A DNA stretch of 13,278 nt from CAYVZU01 sp964455935 (GCA_964455935.1 CAYVZU010000111.1:1-13278); one strand, 5' to 3'; positions 1 through 7,900 are shown, counted from the first letter of the stretch. The notes: generated by a model not told the origin, from the letters alone. Translations and numbers: made by a program.

Positions 1-2
1 AG

Positions 3-716
3 AAAGCCGGTGAAACCGGCCCCCCTCCCGCGTACCGGGTCGAAATCGACGGCGGTTCGCCGCTCCAGGGACGGTCCCTCGCCATTCCCGGCGACATCAC
101 GGTTGCGGCAAGCCTCGCTGTTCTAACCTGCCTGGCCCGAAAATCGGAACTCAAGCTTGAAGCCGTCGGCTTCAACACCATCCGCAATGCCGCATTCGGG
201 CTTTTGCGGCGCATGGGTGCCGAAATCGAAATCACAAACAAGCGCGCCGCAGGCGAGGAACCCGTGGCGGACCTGACTGTGAAAAGCTCGAAGCTCCAGG
301 GCCGGAAGTTCAACTCCGAGGAGATGGTTAATTGCATCGACGAGGTCCCCGCTATCGCCGTGGCCGCGGCCTTTGCCGAGGGCCGCACCGTGATCCGAAA
401 TATCGAACGGCTGCGGTCCATTGATGCCGATTGCGTTACCGCGGTGACCGAGAACCTGCGGCGCATGGGTGTTCGCGTGGGCGAGCTTCCCGACGGGCTG
501 GTCATTGACGGGGACAGCGGGTATAAGGCGACCGAGTTCGATTCGCGCGGCGACAGCCGTGTGGCCATGGCCTTTGCCGTGGCGGGCCTTCGTTGTGCCG
601 GCACATCCATCCTCAGGAACGCGGACCCGGCGGAAGCCGATTTTCCGGAATTCTTTTCCACAATCGACCGTCTTCGTGATTTAGAATCCGCCGCGCAACC
701 GGCCGGGGGGGGCTGA
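3..716 (+). CDS. aroA: EPSP synthase (AroA) homologue, C-terminal part, atypical active site
   Basis: The frame is open from the window edge, so the N-terminal portion is missing and about 237 residues are visible. The family transfers the enolpyruvyl group of PEP to shikimate-3-phosphate in the cytoplasmic shikimate pathway. Family landmarks in order are PGDI (from 87), the N-x-x-R region (174-185), an EPVADL-type segment, the IDEVP segment whose Asp (339-341) matches the catalytic Asp of EPSP synthases, a GDxR-AM segment (549-569) and the terminal FPEF. Several hallmarks differ. The usual K-E-[ST]-D-R signature reads I-D-A-D-C within 414-434, the GDHR His is Ser, and the Ser-Ser after PGDI is Thr-Val. 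It may be a divergent enzyme or a paralogue that has lost activity. Family assignment is firm; activity is uncertain. It ends 3 nt before nadK, suggesting co-transcription. Confidence 0.85.
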   Translation, partial: KAGETGPPPAYRVEIDGGSPLQGRSLAIPGDITVAASLAVLTCLARKSELKLEAVGFNTIRNAAFGLLRRMGAEIEITNKRAAGEEPVADLTVKSSKLQGRKFNSEEMVNCIDEVPAIAVAAAFAEGRTVIRNIERLRSIDADCVTAVTENLRRMGVRVGELPDGLVIDGDSGYKATEFDSRGDSRVAMAFAVAGLRCAGTSILRNADPAEADFPEFFSTIDRLRDLESAAQPAGGG

Positions 717-719
717 ACG

Positions 720-1595
720 ATGCCCGCTCCGCGTCCGCGCACCATAGGGGTTGTGGCCTTCAAGCCCAAGCCGCTCGTGCTCAACGCGCTCAAACGGCTG
801 CTGGCTTGGGCCCACGGCAAGCCGGTGCGGCTTTGCTTTTTTTTCGAGAATTCCACCAAGGGGTTCCCGGCCGGAACAACGCCCCGGGTCGATGAAAAAG
901 GGCTGGCCCGGTGCGACCTGGTTCTGGCCTTTGGCGGGGATGGAACCCTGCTTTCCTCCGCGCGCATTCTTCACCGCAGCCGAACACCCATTGCCGGGAT
1001 CAACGTAGGCGGCCTGGGATTTCTCACCGACATTTCGTTCGAGCAGCTCGAAGCCTCGCTGGATCAGATCCTCGCGGGACGCTACCAGGTGGTCGAGCGG
1101 ATGATGCTTGATGTAGAGGTCTGGCGCAAACAGAAACTGGTTTGGCGCGACATCGCCCTCAACGAAGCGGTTGTGAGCAAGACCGGCATCCGCAAGCTTC
1201 TCGACATCAACACCTGGAGCGGAAAAGATTTCATCAGCCGGTTCTGGGTGGATGGCCTGATCATCGCCACGCCCACGGGAAGCACCGCCTATTCGCTTTC
1301 GGCCGGCGGCCCCCTGCTGTATCCTTCGCTGGAGGTCATTGCGCTGACGCCTATCTGCCCTCACGCGCTCACCGAGCGGCCCATGGTACTCCCGGTGCGC
1401 CGTACATTGCGCATCGTCATTGCCGAGCGCAAGCCGCAGGCCGTTGTCAGCGTGGACGGCAAAGACCAGTTCCGGCTTCTTAAAGACGATGAAGTCCGCA
1501 TCAGCCGTTCGAAGGAGCAGACCCGGCTGGCCAAAATCGGCCAGGCCAACCATTTTGACATGCTGCGCGATAAACTGAACTGGAGCAAGAAGTAA
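720..1595 (+). CDS. nadK: NAD kinase
   Basis: This 291-residue cytoplasmic enzyme phosphorylates NAD to NADP, using ATP or polyphosphate in this family. The GGDGT motif that binds phosphate and metal is at residues 72-76, in the context AFGGDGTLL. An NEAVV segment (148-152) and the family's second signature, DGLIIATPTGSTAYSLSAGG (178-197), follow. An ICPHAL segment near 212 leads into the C-terminal beta domain. Length is normal for bacterial NadK. The ATG was chosen because it sits 3 nt after the aroA stop with a run of eight G (705-712) at ribosome-binding distance. No active-site residue appears to be missing. The combination nadK then recN is frequent in bacteria and fits the next gene. 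Confidence 0.96.
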   Translation: MPAPRPRTIGVVAFKPKPLVLNALKRLLAWAHGKPVRLCFFFENSTKGFPAGTTPRVDEKGLARCDLVLAFGGDGTLLSSARILHRSRTPIAGINVGGLGFLTDISFEQLEASLDQILAGRYQVVERMMLDVEVWRKQKLVWRDIALNEAVVSKTGIRKLLDINTWSGKDFISRFWVDGLIIATPTGSTAYSLSAGGPLLYPSLEVIALTPICPHALTERPMVLPVRRTLRIVIAERKPQAVVSVDGKDQFRLLKDDEVRISRSKEQTRLAKIGQANHFDMLRDKLNWSKK

Positions 1596-1606
1596 AAAAA
1601 GCCGCG

Positions 1607-1712
1607 AGTTGTGAGTCGGAACAAAACCCTGGAAATTCGGCAATGATTTGGAATACGAAAATGGTCGCGCAATCTTGGTTTCCGTCCTTAACTCACTCCA
1701 CGACTTACAACT
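1607..1712. repeat. Inverted-repeat element in nadK-recN spacer
   Basis: AGTTGTGAGTCG at 1607-1618 is matched in inverted orientation by CGACTTACAACT at 1701-1712 (11 of 12 positions). The arms enclose about 82 nt with short runs resembling AATTCGG and GGAATACG. The arms resemble the 'CTCACGACTTACAACT' type of dispersed intergenic repeat that I recognise from environmental bacterial genomes, but copy number cannot be seen here. The element fills most of the spacer and stops about 10 nt before the recN start, so it could also form the recN leader. Confidence 0.5.
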
Positions 1713-1722
1713 TTTCCTGAAT

Positions 1723-3423
1723 ATGCTTACCGAACTTCGTATTAAAAACCTCGCCCTCATCGAATCCGCCGAGATCTCGTTTGGACCCGGGTTCAATGCT
1801 CTCACCGGGGAGACGGGCGCCGGCAAGTCGATCCTGTTGGGCGCGATCACGCTTCTTCTGGGCGGACGGGCTTCGATCGATGATATCCGTACGGGCGAGG
1901 ACATGGCCTTTGTGGAAGGTGTTTTCGAAATCGCGAAGGTGAAGTCGGCCCGGGAGCTTATGGCCCGGCACGGAATTCCACCGGAAGGGGACCGCCTCAT
2001 CGTGCGCCGGGAAATCAGTCGGCAGGGCCGCAACCGGATCTTTCTCAACGCCTCGGCCAGCCCGCTTTCCGTGCTGATGGCTTTTGGCGACGTGCTCATC
2101 GACGTCCATGGCCAGCATGATCACCAATCGCTTTTACGGCCCGAATCACACATGGAGACCCTGGATTCCTTTCGTGACGTGGAGCCGGTGCGCAAGGCCT
2201 ACGACGAACAATACCGGATCTGGAACGAAGCCGAAGCCACGCTGCGTGAATTGTTGGCCAAAGAAAAGGAACTGCTCGAGCGAAAGGAATTTCTTTTGTT
2301 CCGCGTGGAGGAGATCGGCAAAGCGGCTGTGCGCCTTGACGAAGACCGGCAACTGGAAGAGGAGCTTCGCATCCTGGAAAGCGCCGGCAAACGCTTCGAT
2401 CTTTCGGCCGGAATTGCCGACCGGCTCGTTGAGTCCGAATCGGCCGTGCAAAGTGTGTTGGCCGAATGCCGCAAAAACGCCGAAGCCCTGGCCCGCATCG
2501 ACCCGGCCGCCGCGGTTGCGGCCAAAGGGTTGGAGAGCGCATTGATCGAAACCGGTGAGGCGGCCCGGTTTTTTTCCGCCTACAGCCGCGCGGTCGAACA
2601 CAAGCCCGACCGCATCGAGGAAATCCAGGAACGCCTGTCCCTTCTGGGGCGGTTCAAGAAAAAATACGGACCTTCTTTGGAGGAGGTCCTTTCGACCTAC
2701 GAGAAGGCCCGGATCGATCTGGACCGGATCGAGAACCTCGACGCCCACAAGGCCGGATTGCTTTCGGCCGCGGCCCGGGAGAAGAAGGCCCTGTCCAAGG
2801 CGGCCGCCGCCCTCTCGGTCGCGCGCAAAAAAGTGGCGGACCGCTTCAATCCCGAGATTACGAAAAACCTGAGATCCCTGGGTATGGAAGACGGCCGGTT
2901 TGCCGTGCAACTCGAAAAGACGGTTTCGGCCGAGGGACTCGAAATGGGAGGCGAGCGGTACGCATTCGATGCGACCGGAGCGGACCAAGCGGAGATGATG
3001 TTCTCGGCCAACCCGGGCGAGCCGCTCAAAGCCCTGGCCCGGATTGCCTCCGGCGGCGAGCTGTCGCGTGTCATGCTGGCGATCAAATCCTTTCTGGCCC
3101 AGGCCGACCGCATTCCCACTTTGCTATTCGACGAAATCGATACCGGAATCGGCGGCGTCGTCGCGGGAAAAATTGGAGATGCCCTGTCCAAGCTGGGCCG
3201 CACACACCAGATTCTGTGCGTGACGCACCTGCCTACCATTGCCGCTCGGGCGGCGCGCCACTTTGTGGTCGATAAAAGAATTGAAAAGGGCCGCGCGCGC
3301 ACTGTTATTTCTCAAATCGGCGCCCAGCAACGCATCGAGGAGCTGGCCCGCATGCTGGGCGATAACGATTCGCAAACCGCCCTGCGCCACGCGCGGGAAC
3401 TGGTTGAAAAGGGAGAGTCATGA
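1723..3423 (+). CDS. recN: DNA repair protein RecN
   Basis: This 567-residue SMC-like ATPase acts in recombinational repair of double-strand breaks, holding DNA ends on the nucleoid. The protein opens with MLTELRIKNLALIE, the conserved RecN beginning. Walker A GETGAGKS is at 29-36, a Q-loop-like GQHDHQSLL stretch at about 131-139, a long charged coiled coil in the middle, the ABC signature SGGELSR from 443, and Walker B LLFDEIDTG with D470 and E471. Length is close to the usual 550-570. The reading frame is open upstream to an ATG at 1648, but the 25 extra residues are encoded by the inverted-repeat spacer and precede the conserved start, so 1723 is preferred. No strong Shine-Dalgarno is seen. 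The stop overlaps the next start (ATGA), implying translational coupling. No LexA-like box was identified. Confidence 0.96.
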   Translation: MLTELRIKNLALIESAEISFGPGFNALTGETGAGKSILLGAITLLLGGRASIDDIRTGEDMAFVEGVFEIAKVKSARELMARHGIPPEGDRLIVRREISRQGRNRIFLNASASPLSVLMAFGDVLIDVHGQHDHQSLLRPESHMETLDSFRDVEPVRKAYDEQYRIWNEAEATLRELLAKEKELLERKEFLLFRVEEIGKAAVRLDEDRQLEEELRILESAGKRFDLSAGIADRLVESESAVQSVLAECRKNAEALARIDPAAAVAAKGLESALIETGEAARFFSAYSRAVEHKPDRIEEIQERLSLLGRFKKKYGPSLEEVLSTYEKARIDLDRIENLDAHKAGLLSAAAREKKALSKAAAALSVARKKVADRFNPEITKNLRSLGMEDGRFAVQLEKTVSAEGLEMGGERYAFDATGADQAEMMFSANPGEPLKALARIASGGELSRVMLAIKSFLAQADRIPTLLFDEIDTGIGGVVAGKIGDALSKLGRTHQILCVTHLPTIAARAARHFVVDKRIEKGRARTVISQIGAQQRIEELARMLGDNDSQTALRHARELVEKGES

Positions 3424-4652
3424 TTACCGTATTGCAGAAATACAAGGTCCACCAGATTCTGTTTCGCCGCCCGATTCTGACACTCTCGAATCTGCTTTGC
3501 CTGATCCGGCTGGGATTGCTGCCCTTTGTATTTCAGGCCCTGCTCGCCCACGAGAATTACCTGGCCCTGCTTCTGATCGCTCTTGGCTCAATGACGGACT
3601 TTCTGGACGGATTTCTGGCGCGCCGGCTCCGGCAGACCTCGGAGCTGGGCAAGATCCTGGATCCGATTGTCGACAAAAGTACGATCATCATCGTGCTGGC
3701 CTTTCTCACCTATCGCAACTTTCAGGATTATGCGACCTATCCGCTCATTCTCACGTTCGGCACCTGCTTTCTGTTCCTGATGGCACTGGTGTACCTGGTG
3801 GCGTTTCCATTCATTGTTCGCAAAAACGGGGAAATCCCGGTATCGAACATGGCGGGCAAGGTCACTGTGGGATTATCGCTGGTCACCGTGGTCCTCTATA
3901 TTCTCGAATTCCATCCCTGGGCCGACGGCGTTATGGTCCTGACCATTGGCATGAGCCTGGCCGCCTCGGTCGTCTACTTTCTTCGCGACTTCCACATGCG
4001 CCACGATCGCGTGAAAATCAGCTGGGCCAACCGCGCCACGCTCCTGCGTATCGTATTGGCCCCGTTATTTCTGCTCGTCTTCTTCTATGATGGAAATGCC
4101 AATTTCGACGACAACAATCTGCTCTTCAAATCGCTGGCCCTGTTCCTCTCCATTGCCTTTGTGGTTTCCGATCGGGTCGATGGCGTGCTGGCGCGCAGCC
4201 GCGGCGAAATCACCAAACTGGGCAAGCTGCTCGATCCGTTCGCCGACAAGATCGCCCTAATGACTATCTTTCTCTGCTTTATCGCAACCGACTGGGCCGC
4301 GGTCTGGATGGTGGCCCTGATCTACTATCGCGAAGCGACCATTTCATTTCTCCGCACGCTGGCCGCCACCGAGCGCATCATCCTGGCCGCCCAGCCCTCG
4401 GGCAAGATCAAGACCGTGGTACAGTCCGTCACCGTCATCACGCTTTTATCCTTCTCCTTTCTGCGCGAAGTCGCCGATGTGTCCGGTCTCTCGGTTCGCC
4501 TGGCCCAGGTCTTCGATGTCTGGGACACGGTTTGGACCTATGTCCCGCATGGTTTCATGATCGTGACCACCCTGGTATCCCTGGCCTCCGGCGTGGACTA
4601 TCTATGGCTCAACCGCAAGGTGATCCAGACCGCCCTACGCAGCCGGGATTAG
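3420..4652 (+). CDS. Tandem two-domain CDP-alcohol phosphatidyltransferase
   Basis: This 410-residue integral membrane protein contains two copies of the CDP-alcohol phosphatidyltransferase fold. The family moves a phosphatidyl group from a CDP-lipid to an alcohol, as in phosphatidylglycerophosphate, phosphatidylserine or cardiolipin synthesis. The signature D-x2-D-G-x2-A-R-x8-G-x3-D-x3-D is complete twice, at residues 60-85 and 251-276, and all metal-binding Asp are present in both. Each copy is preceded by an N-[LR]-x-x-L-x-R-[IL] segment and surrounded by hydrophobic helices. The second copy also has PgsA-like REATISFLR (about 304-312) and GKIKTVVQ (328-335), pointing to glycerol-phosphate chemistry. 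Typical members are one domain of 170-230 residues, so this is a fusion or internal duplication. A GGGAG site (3411-3415) precedes the ATG, and the 4-nt overlap couples it to recN. Which alcohol each half uses is unknown. Confidence 0.9.
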   Translation: MITVLQKYKVHQILFRRPILTLSNLLCLIRLGLLPFVFQALLAHENYLALLLIALGSMTDFLDGFLARRLRQTSELGKILDPIVDKSTIIIVLAFLTYRNFQDYATYPLILTFGTCFLFLMALVYLVAFPFIVRKNGEIPVSNMAGKVTVGLSLVTVVLYILEFHPWADGVMVLTIGMSLAASVVYFLRDFHMRHDRVKISWANRATLLRIVLAPLFLLVFFYDGNANFDDNNLLFKSLALFLSIAFVVSDRVDGVLARSRGEITKLGKLLDPFADKIALMTIFLCFIATDWAAVWMVALIYYREATISFLRTLAATERIILAAQPSGKIKTVVQSVTVITLLSFSFLREVADVSGLSVRLAQVFDVWDTVWTYVPHGFMIVTTLVSLASGVDYLWLNRKVIQTALRSRD

Positions 4653-4739
4653 AAAGATTTCCCCTGTTCGAACGAAGATTATAGATTTCCCTAATAGTCC
4701 TTCAACGGTGAATGGGATTTCAACGAAGAGGGGGGCTTC

Positions 4740-7697
4740 ATGAAGAAGCTGCGTAAGGTATACATTGGGCTCCTGATCGGCTGTATCGCCAGCGTGGCGA
4801 CCTCCCTGTTTACGACGTTCTTCTTCCAGGACCTCTTCAACAAATTTGAGAATTTCACCTATGATATGCGCTACAAATGGCAATACGACCCGCAGGTAAG
4901 CCGGTCCGATACACTCCTGAACTGGCAACCCAACGAAGACGTGGTTGTCTGCGATATCGACGAGCGCTCGATGGTGAAATACGGTGTTTATCACAAATGG
5001 CCCCGTTCCTATCACGGCGATGTGGCCCGGCAGCTGGGGCCCTACTCGGCGGTGACCGGCTTCGATATCATTTTCGGCAAGGCCGATTTCGGCGAATCGG
5101 GCATGACCGAAATCGAGAAGATCATGAAAAGCATCGGCATGGCAACGCCGCCCCCGGTTCGCGAAAGCATTCGCCGCCAGGTGGACTATGATTCGATGTT
5201 CTGCGAGGGCGTGCGGGCCGCCGGCAACGTGATCGCGGCCACGCAGATGAGCGACTCCATCGAATACCAGTTCGAGGCGGACTGGCGCGAGAAATCCACC
5301 GAGGCATGGCGGCTTGCGACCTCGCCGCATTCGGGCACGCGCCTTCCCGATTCCATCGGCCGCATGTTTTTATCCGAGCACCCGGTTGCGGGTGGCAAAA
5401 CCGTTCTGCTGGAGAAAGACGCCCTGGACGGGATTTTCCCCCGGTTGGCGCAGGCGGCCGCCCGGATTGGGTTTGTCAATGTGGTTCCCGATCCCGATGG
5501 CGTGCACCGGAGCGTGCCGTTGTTCAATGTGTTTCGCGGTTACACCTATCCCGCGCTTAGCCTGCAGATGGCCATGTACCTGGTAGGAACGGACATCTCG
5601 GAAATCCAAATCACGCTGGGCAAGGACGTCAACCTGGGCAAGCCCTTCAAGGTCTGGCGCGATTCGACCGGCGCGCTGCAGACTTCGTTCCGCAGCATTA
5701 CAGGCGCCATGGTGGAAGCCATTGTCGAATCCGCGCCGGCCATCGGCCGGCTCGAAGAGCGTCGGAGCCTGCCCGTTTCGTCGTATTTGCGGCTGGGCAA
5801 GGATCAAAACGGCCAAGTTTACGGCGAACTGGCCTCGGGAACCCTCCCGCAGGAAATATTGCAGGATCTGCTGGGGCTCTCCCCAAAGGAGTTTGCGGAG
5901 CTCAAGGCCGAAGAGCCGGCGCAGATCGGGCGGCATACCGTGATTGTCCGCTATGCCGACAACACCTTTGACCTCCGGCAAATGGATGATCAGGACGAAG
6001 AGGTGGACAGCTGGGAGGGTGTGAACGGTTCGACGCTGACGCTGCTGCACAAAGCGCCTCTAAAGCGGATCAAGGCTCTCAAGCCGGGCGGGTCGCTCCT
6101 TCTCGCTACGGACCTGACGATCTCTCGTCAAGACGGGATGCTGACCAGCGAGTGCCCGGTTCTTCGACGTCAGGCCCTGGCGGATCTAATCGCGCTTACC
6201 CCCGCCGACTTGAAGGACCTCAAGCCCATGGTTAAATTGGGCCTTGGAAAAGACCTTCGCATTCCCTGTGACGGCAACGGCCACCATATCATCACGTTCC
6301 GCGGACCGGCCCGCAAGGCGTTCCGCTACATTTCCTATTACGACATTCGCGAGCCGGGTCGCATGGCGCCGCAGTTTTTTCAGCACAAGTCGGTCATTGT
6401 GGGCTCTTCGGCCACGGCCCTTTTCGACATTGTCGCCTCGCCGTTTGCGGGCCGGTTTCCCGGCGTGGAGATTCATGCCACCTTGCTCTCGGATTTCCTG
6501 GACGGCGTCTTTATGCGAAAGCTCGATCCGGTCCGCAGCTGGCTGATCCTGCTGGGCATGGGAATTATTATGGGCACGCTCAGCTATGTGATGCGCCCCC
6601 TATGGGCCGGCCTGACGGGCCTGGGGCTGATCATCGCGCATTTTCTGGTTTCGATGACATTGTTCGACGGCAACGTCTGGATCGAAATCGTCCGGCCCAT
6701 TCTGACACTGCTTCTCTCCTATGTGGCGGTTGTGGCCTACCAATACATGACCGAAGAGAAAGACCGCAAATTTCTGCACGAAACCTTCAAGCAGTACCTC
6801 TCGCCCGCCCTCATCGACATCATGTATGAGAGCAAGAAGTTGCCGTCGCTGGGCGGAGAAGAAGGAATCCGATCCGCGTTCTTCACCGACATCCAGGGAT
6901 TCTCGACCTTTTCCGAAAAGCTTGGATCGCCGACAAAGCTGGTCGAGTTGCTTAACGAATACCTTACGGGCATGACCGACATTCTGGTGGGCGAACAGGG
7001 CACGCTTGACAAATTCGAGGGTGATGCGATCATCGCGTTTTTCGGGGCGCCCTATCCGCAGCCCGACCATGCAATCCGCGCATGCGCGGCCGGCCTCAAG
7101 ATGCAGCTGAAGCTGGCGGAACTTCGCAAGAAGTGGCAGTCGGAAGGCGACAAGTGGCCCAAGATCGTTCACGAGATGCGCATGCGCATTGGCATTAACA
7201 GTGGTCAGATTGTGACCGGCAACATGGGCTGCCCCATGCGAATGAACTATACCATGATGGGCGATGCCGTGAACCTGGCCGCCCGGCTCGAAAGCGGCTC
7301 GAAACCGTATGGCTGCTTCGTCATGATCAGCGGCGAAACGCTGGGGATGACCGACGGCAAGTTCATTACCCGCCAATTGGACGTTTTGCGGGTTGTTGGG
7401 AAGACCGAGCCCGTCTCGGTGCATGAGGTCATCGGCTTCAAGGACCAGATGGATGAAAAGATCAATCGTCTCCTCGATGTTTTCGGACGGGCCTACAAAG
7501 CCTATTTGGAACAGCGCTGGGACGATGCCGTCGCCCTGTTCGAGGAGGCGCTTACGTTTGAACCCAATCACGGCCAGTCCGGCGTGAAGACATGCCCGTC
7601 GATTATGATGAAAGAACGCTGCATCGAATACAAGAAGGCGCCGCCGGTCCCGGTTGGTCAGCAATGGGACGGCGTCTATACCGCAAAATCCAAGTAG
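4740..7697 (+). CDS. CHASE2-domain class III adenylate cyclase with enlarged sensor
   Basis: This 985-residue inner-membrane protein probably makes cAMP in response to an extracytoplasmic signal. Order: N-terminal membrane helix (about 7-30); CHASE2 domain with the early VVVCDIDERS strand and the late VIVGSSATALFDIVASPF and PGVEIHA segments; three membrane helices between about 600 and 670; a linker; then the cyclase domain. Metal Asp are D717 (FTDIQGF) and D762 (KFEGDA). K758 and T838 (YTMMGD) are the adenine-selecting pair of bacterial adenylate cyclases, and N845 and R849 stabilise the transition state, so it should be active. The tail (about 910-985) has a TPR-like helix pair and ends WDGVYTAKSK, as in related environmental cyclases. 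Unusually, residues about 300-500 form an insertion in CHASE2 with an internal repeat (376-389 versus 482-495). A GAGGGGGG run (4728-4735) precedes the ATG. Confidence 0.93.
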   Translation: MKKLRKVYIGLLIGCIASVATSLFTTFFFQDLFNKFENFTYDMRYKWQYDPQVSRSDTLLNWQPNEDVVVCDIDERSMVKYGVYHKWPRSYHGDVARQLGPYSAVTGFDIIFGKADFGESGMTEIEKIMKSIGMATPPPVRESIRRQVDYDSMFCEGVRAAGNVIAATQMSDSIEYQFEADWREKSTEAWRLATSPHSGTRLPDSIGRMFLSEHPVAGGKTVLLEKDALDGIFPRLAQAAARIGFVNVVPDPDGVHRSVPLFNVFRGYTYPALSLQMAMYLVGTDISEIQITLGKDVNLGKPFKVWRDSTGALQTSFRSITGAMVEAIVESAPAIGRLEERRSLPVSSYLRLGKDQNGQVYGELASGTLPQEILQDLLGLSPKEFAELKAEEPAQIGRHTVIVRYADNTFDLRQMDDQDEEVDSWEGVNGSTLTLLHKAPLKRIKALKPGGSLLLATDLTISRQDGMLTSECPVLRRQALADLIALTPADLKDLKPMVKLGLGKDLRIPCDGNGHHIITFRGPARKAFRYISYYDIREPGRMAPQFFQHKSVIVGSSATALFDIVASPFAGRFPGVEIHATLLSDFLDGVFMRKLDPVRSWLILLGMGIIMGTLSYVMRPLWAGLTGLGLIIAHFLVSMTLFDGNVWIEIVRPILTLLLSYVAVVAYQYMTEEKDRKFLHETFKQYLSPALIDIMYESKKLPSLGGEEGIRSAFFTDIQGFSTFSEKLGSPTKLVELLNEYLTGMTDILVGEQGTLDKFEGDAIIAFFGAPYPQPDHAIRACAAGLKMQLKLAELRKKWQSEGDKWPKIVHEMRMRIGINSGQIVTGNMGCPMRMNYTMMGDAVNLAARLESGSKPYGCFVMISGETLGMTDGKFITRQLDVLRVVGKTEPVSVHEVIGFKDQMDEKINRLLDVFGRAYKAYLEQRWDDAVALFEEALTFEPNHGQSGVKTCPSIMMKERCIEYKKAPPVPVGQQWDGVYTAKSK

Positions 7698-7701
7698 AAA
7701 A

Positions 7702-7708
7702 AAGGAGG
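7702..7708 (+). promoter_or_regulatory. Strong ribosome-binding site of the microprotein gene
   Basis: AAGGAGG is a full match to the anti-Shine-Dalgarno consensus, 4 nt before the ATG at 7713. It lies just after the cyclase stop (7695-7697). It is the best ribosome-binding site in the window and is the main evidence that the small frame behind it is translated. Confidence 0.8.
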
Positions 7709-7712
7709 CCCC

Positions 7713-7883
7713 ATGTTCATTTTCAAAATCCTTCTTCTTCCCTTCAAGCTTGTTTGGAAAGTCATCAGCCTGGTGTTCTTTGTCATCAGCCGTGTGCTGG
7801 GCGTTGTCAAAGGCATTCTCTATGGTGTGCTGGGCGGTGTTGGCAAAGTTGGATGGAGCCGCGGCAAGAAGAAAAAAGGCTGA
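7713..7883 (+). CDS. Small hydrophobic membrane protein (56 aa), function unknown
   Basis: The frame encodes 56 residues, starting MFIFKILLLPFKLVWKVISL and ending SRGKKKKG. Residues 1-40 are dominated by Leu, Val, Ile and Phe with Lys spaced through (positions 5, 12, 16, 33), giving one membrane helix or an amphipathic pair. The region 38-48 is Gly-rich and the tail is strongly basic, consistent with a cytoplasmic C-terminus. I recognise no family. The full AAGGAGG and the 15-nt gap to the cyclase stop argue for a real gene co-transcribed with the cyclase. A role as a cyclase partner or small membrane regulator is inference from position only. It could alternatively be an unrelated small protein of the next transcription unit. 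Confidence 0.7.
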   Translation: MFIFKILLLPFKLVWKVISLVFFVISRVLGVVKGILYGVLGGVGKVGWSRGKKKKG

Positions 7884-7900
7884 AAACCCCTGCCGGGTTT
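7884..7900 (+). terminator. Weak hairpin after microprotein gene
   Basis: AAACCC (7884-7889) and GGGTTT (7895-7900) can form a 6-bp stem with a 5-nt loop directly after the TGA. No U-run follows, so it is at best a weak or Rho-assisted end or an mRNA-stabilising hairpin. Confidence 0.2.

Noticed and set aside
1648..1722. Upstream extension of recN
   Set aside because: The added 25 residues come from the inverted-repeat spacer and precede the conserved MLTELRIKNLALIE beginning.
681..2099. Long - strand frame of 472 codons over nadK and recN
   Set aside because: It is antisense to two clearly conserved genes, has no recognisable domain, and is rich in Arg and Pro as expected for a GC-rich shadow.
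3239..4090. 283-codon + strand frame across the recN/phosphatidyltransferase junction
   Set aside because: Out of frame with both conserved proteins and of low-complexity composition.
6600..7664. 354-codon - strand frame opposite the cyclase domain
   Set aside because: His- and Arg-rich translation without domain; lies opposite catalytic motifs.
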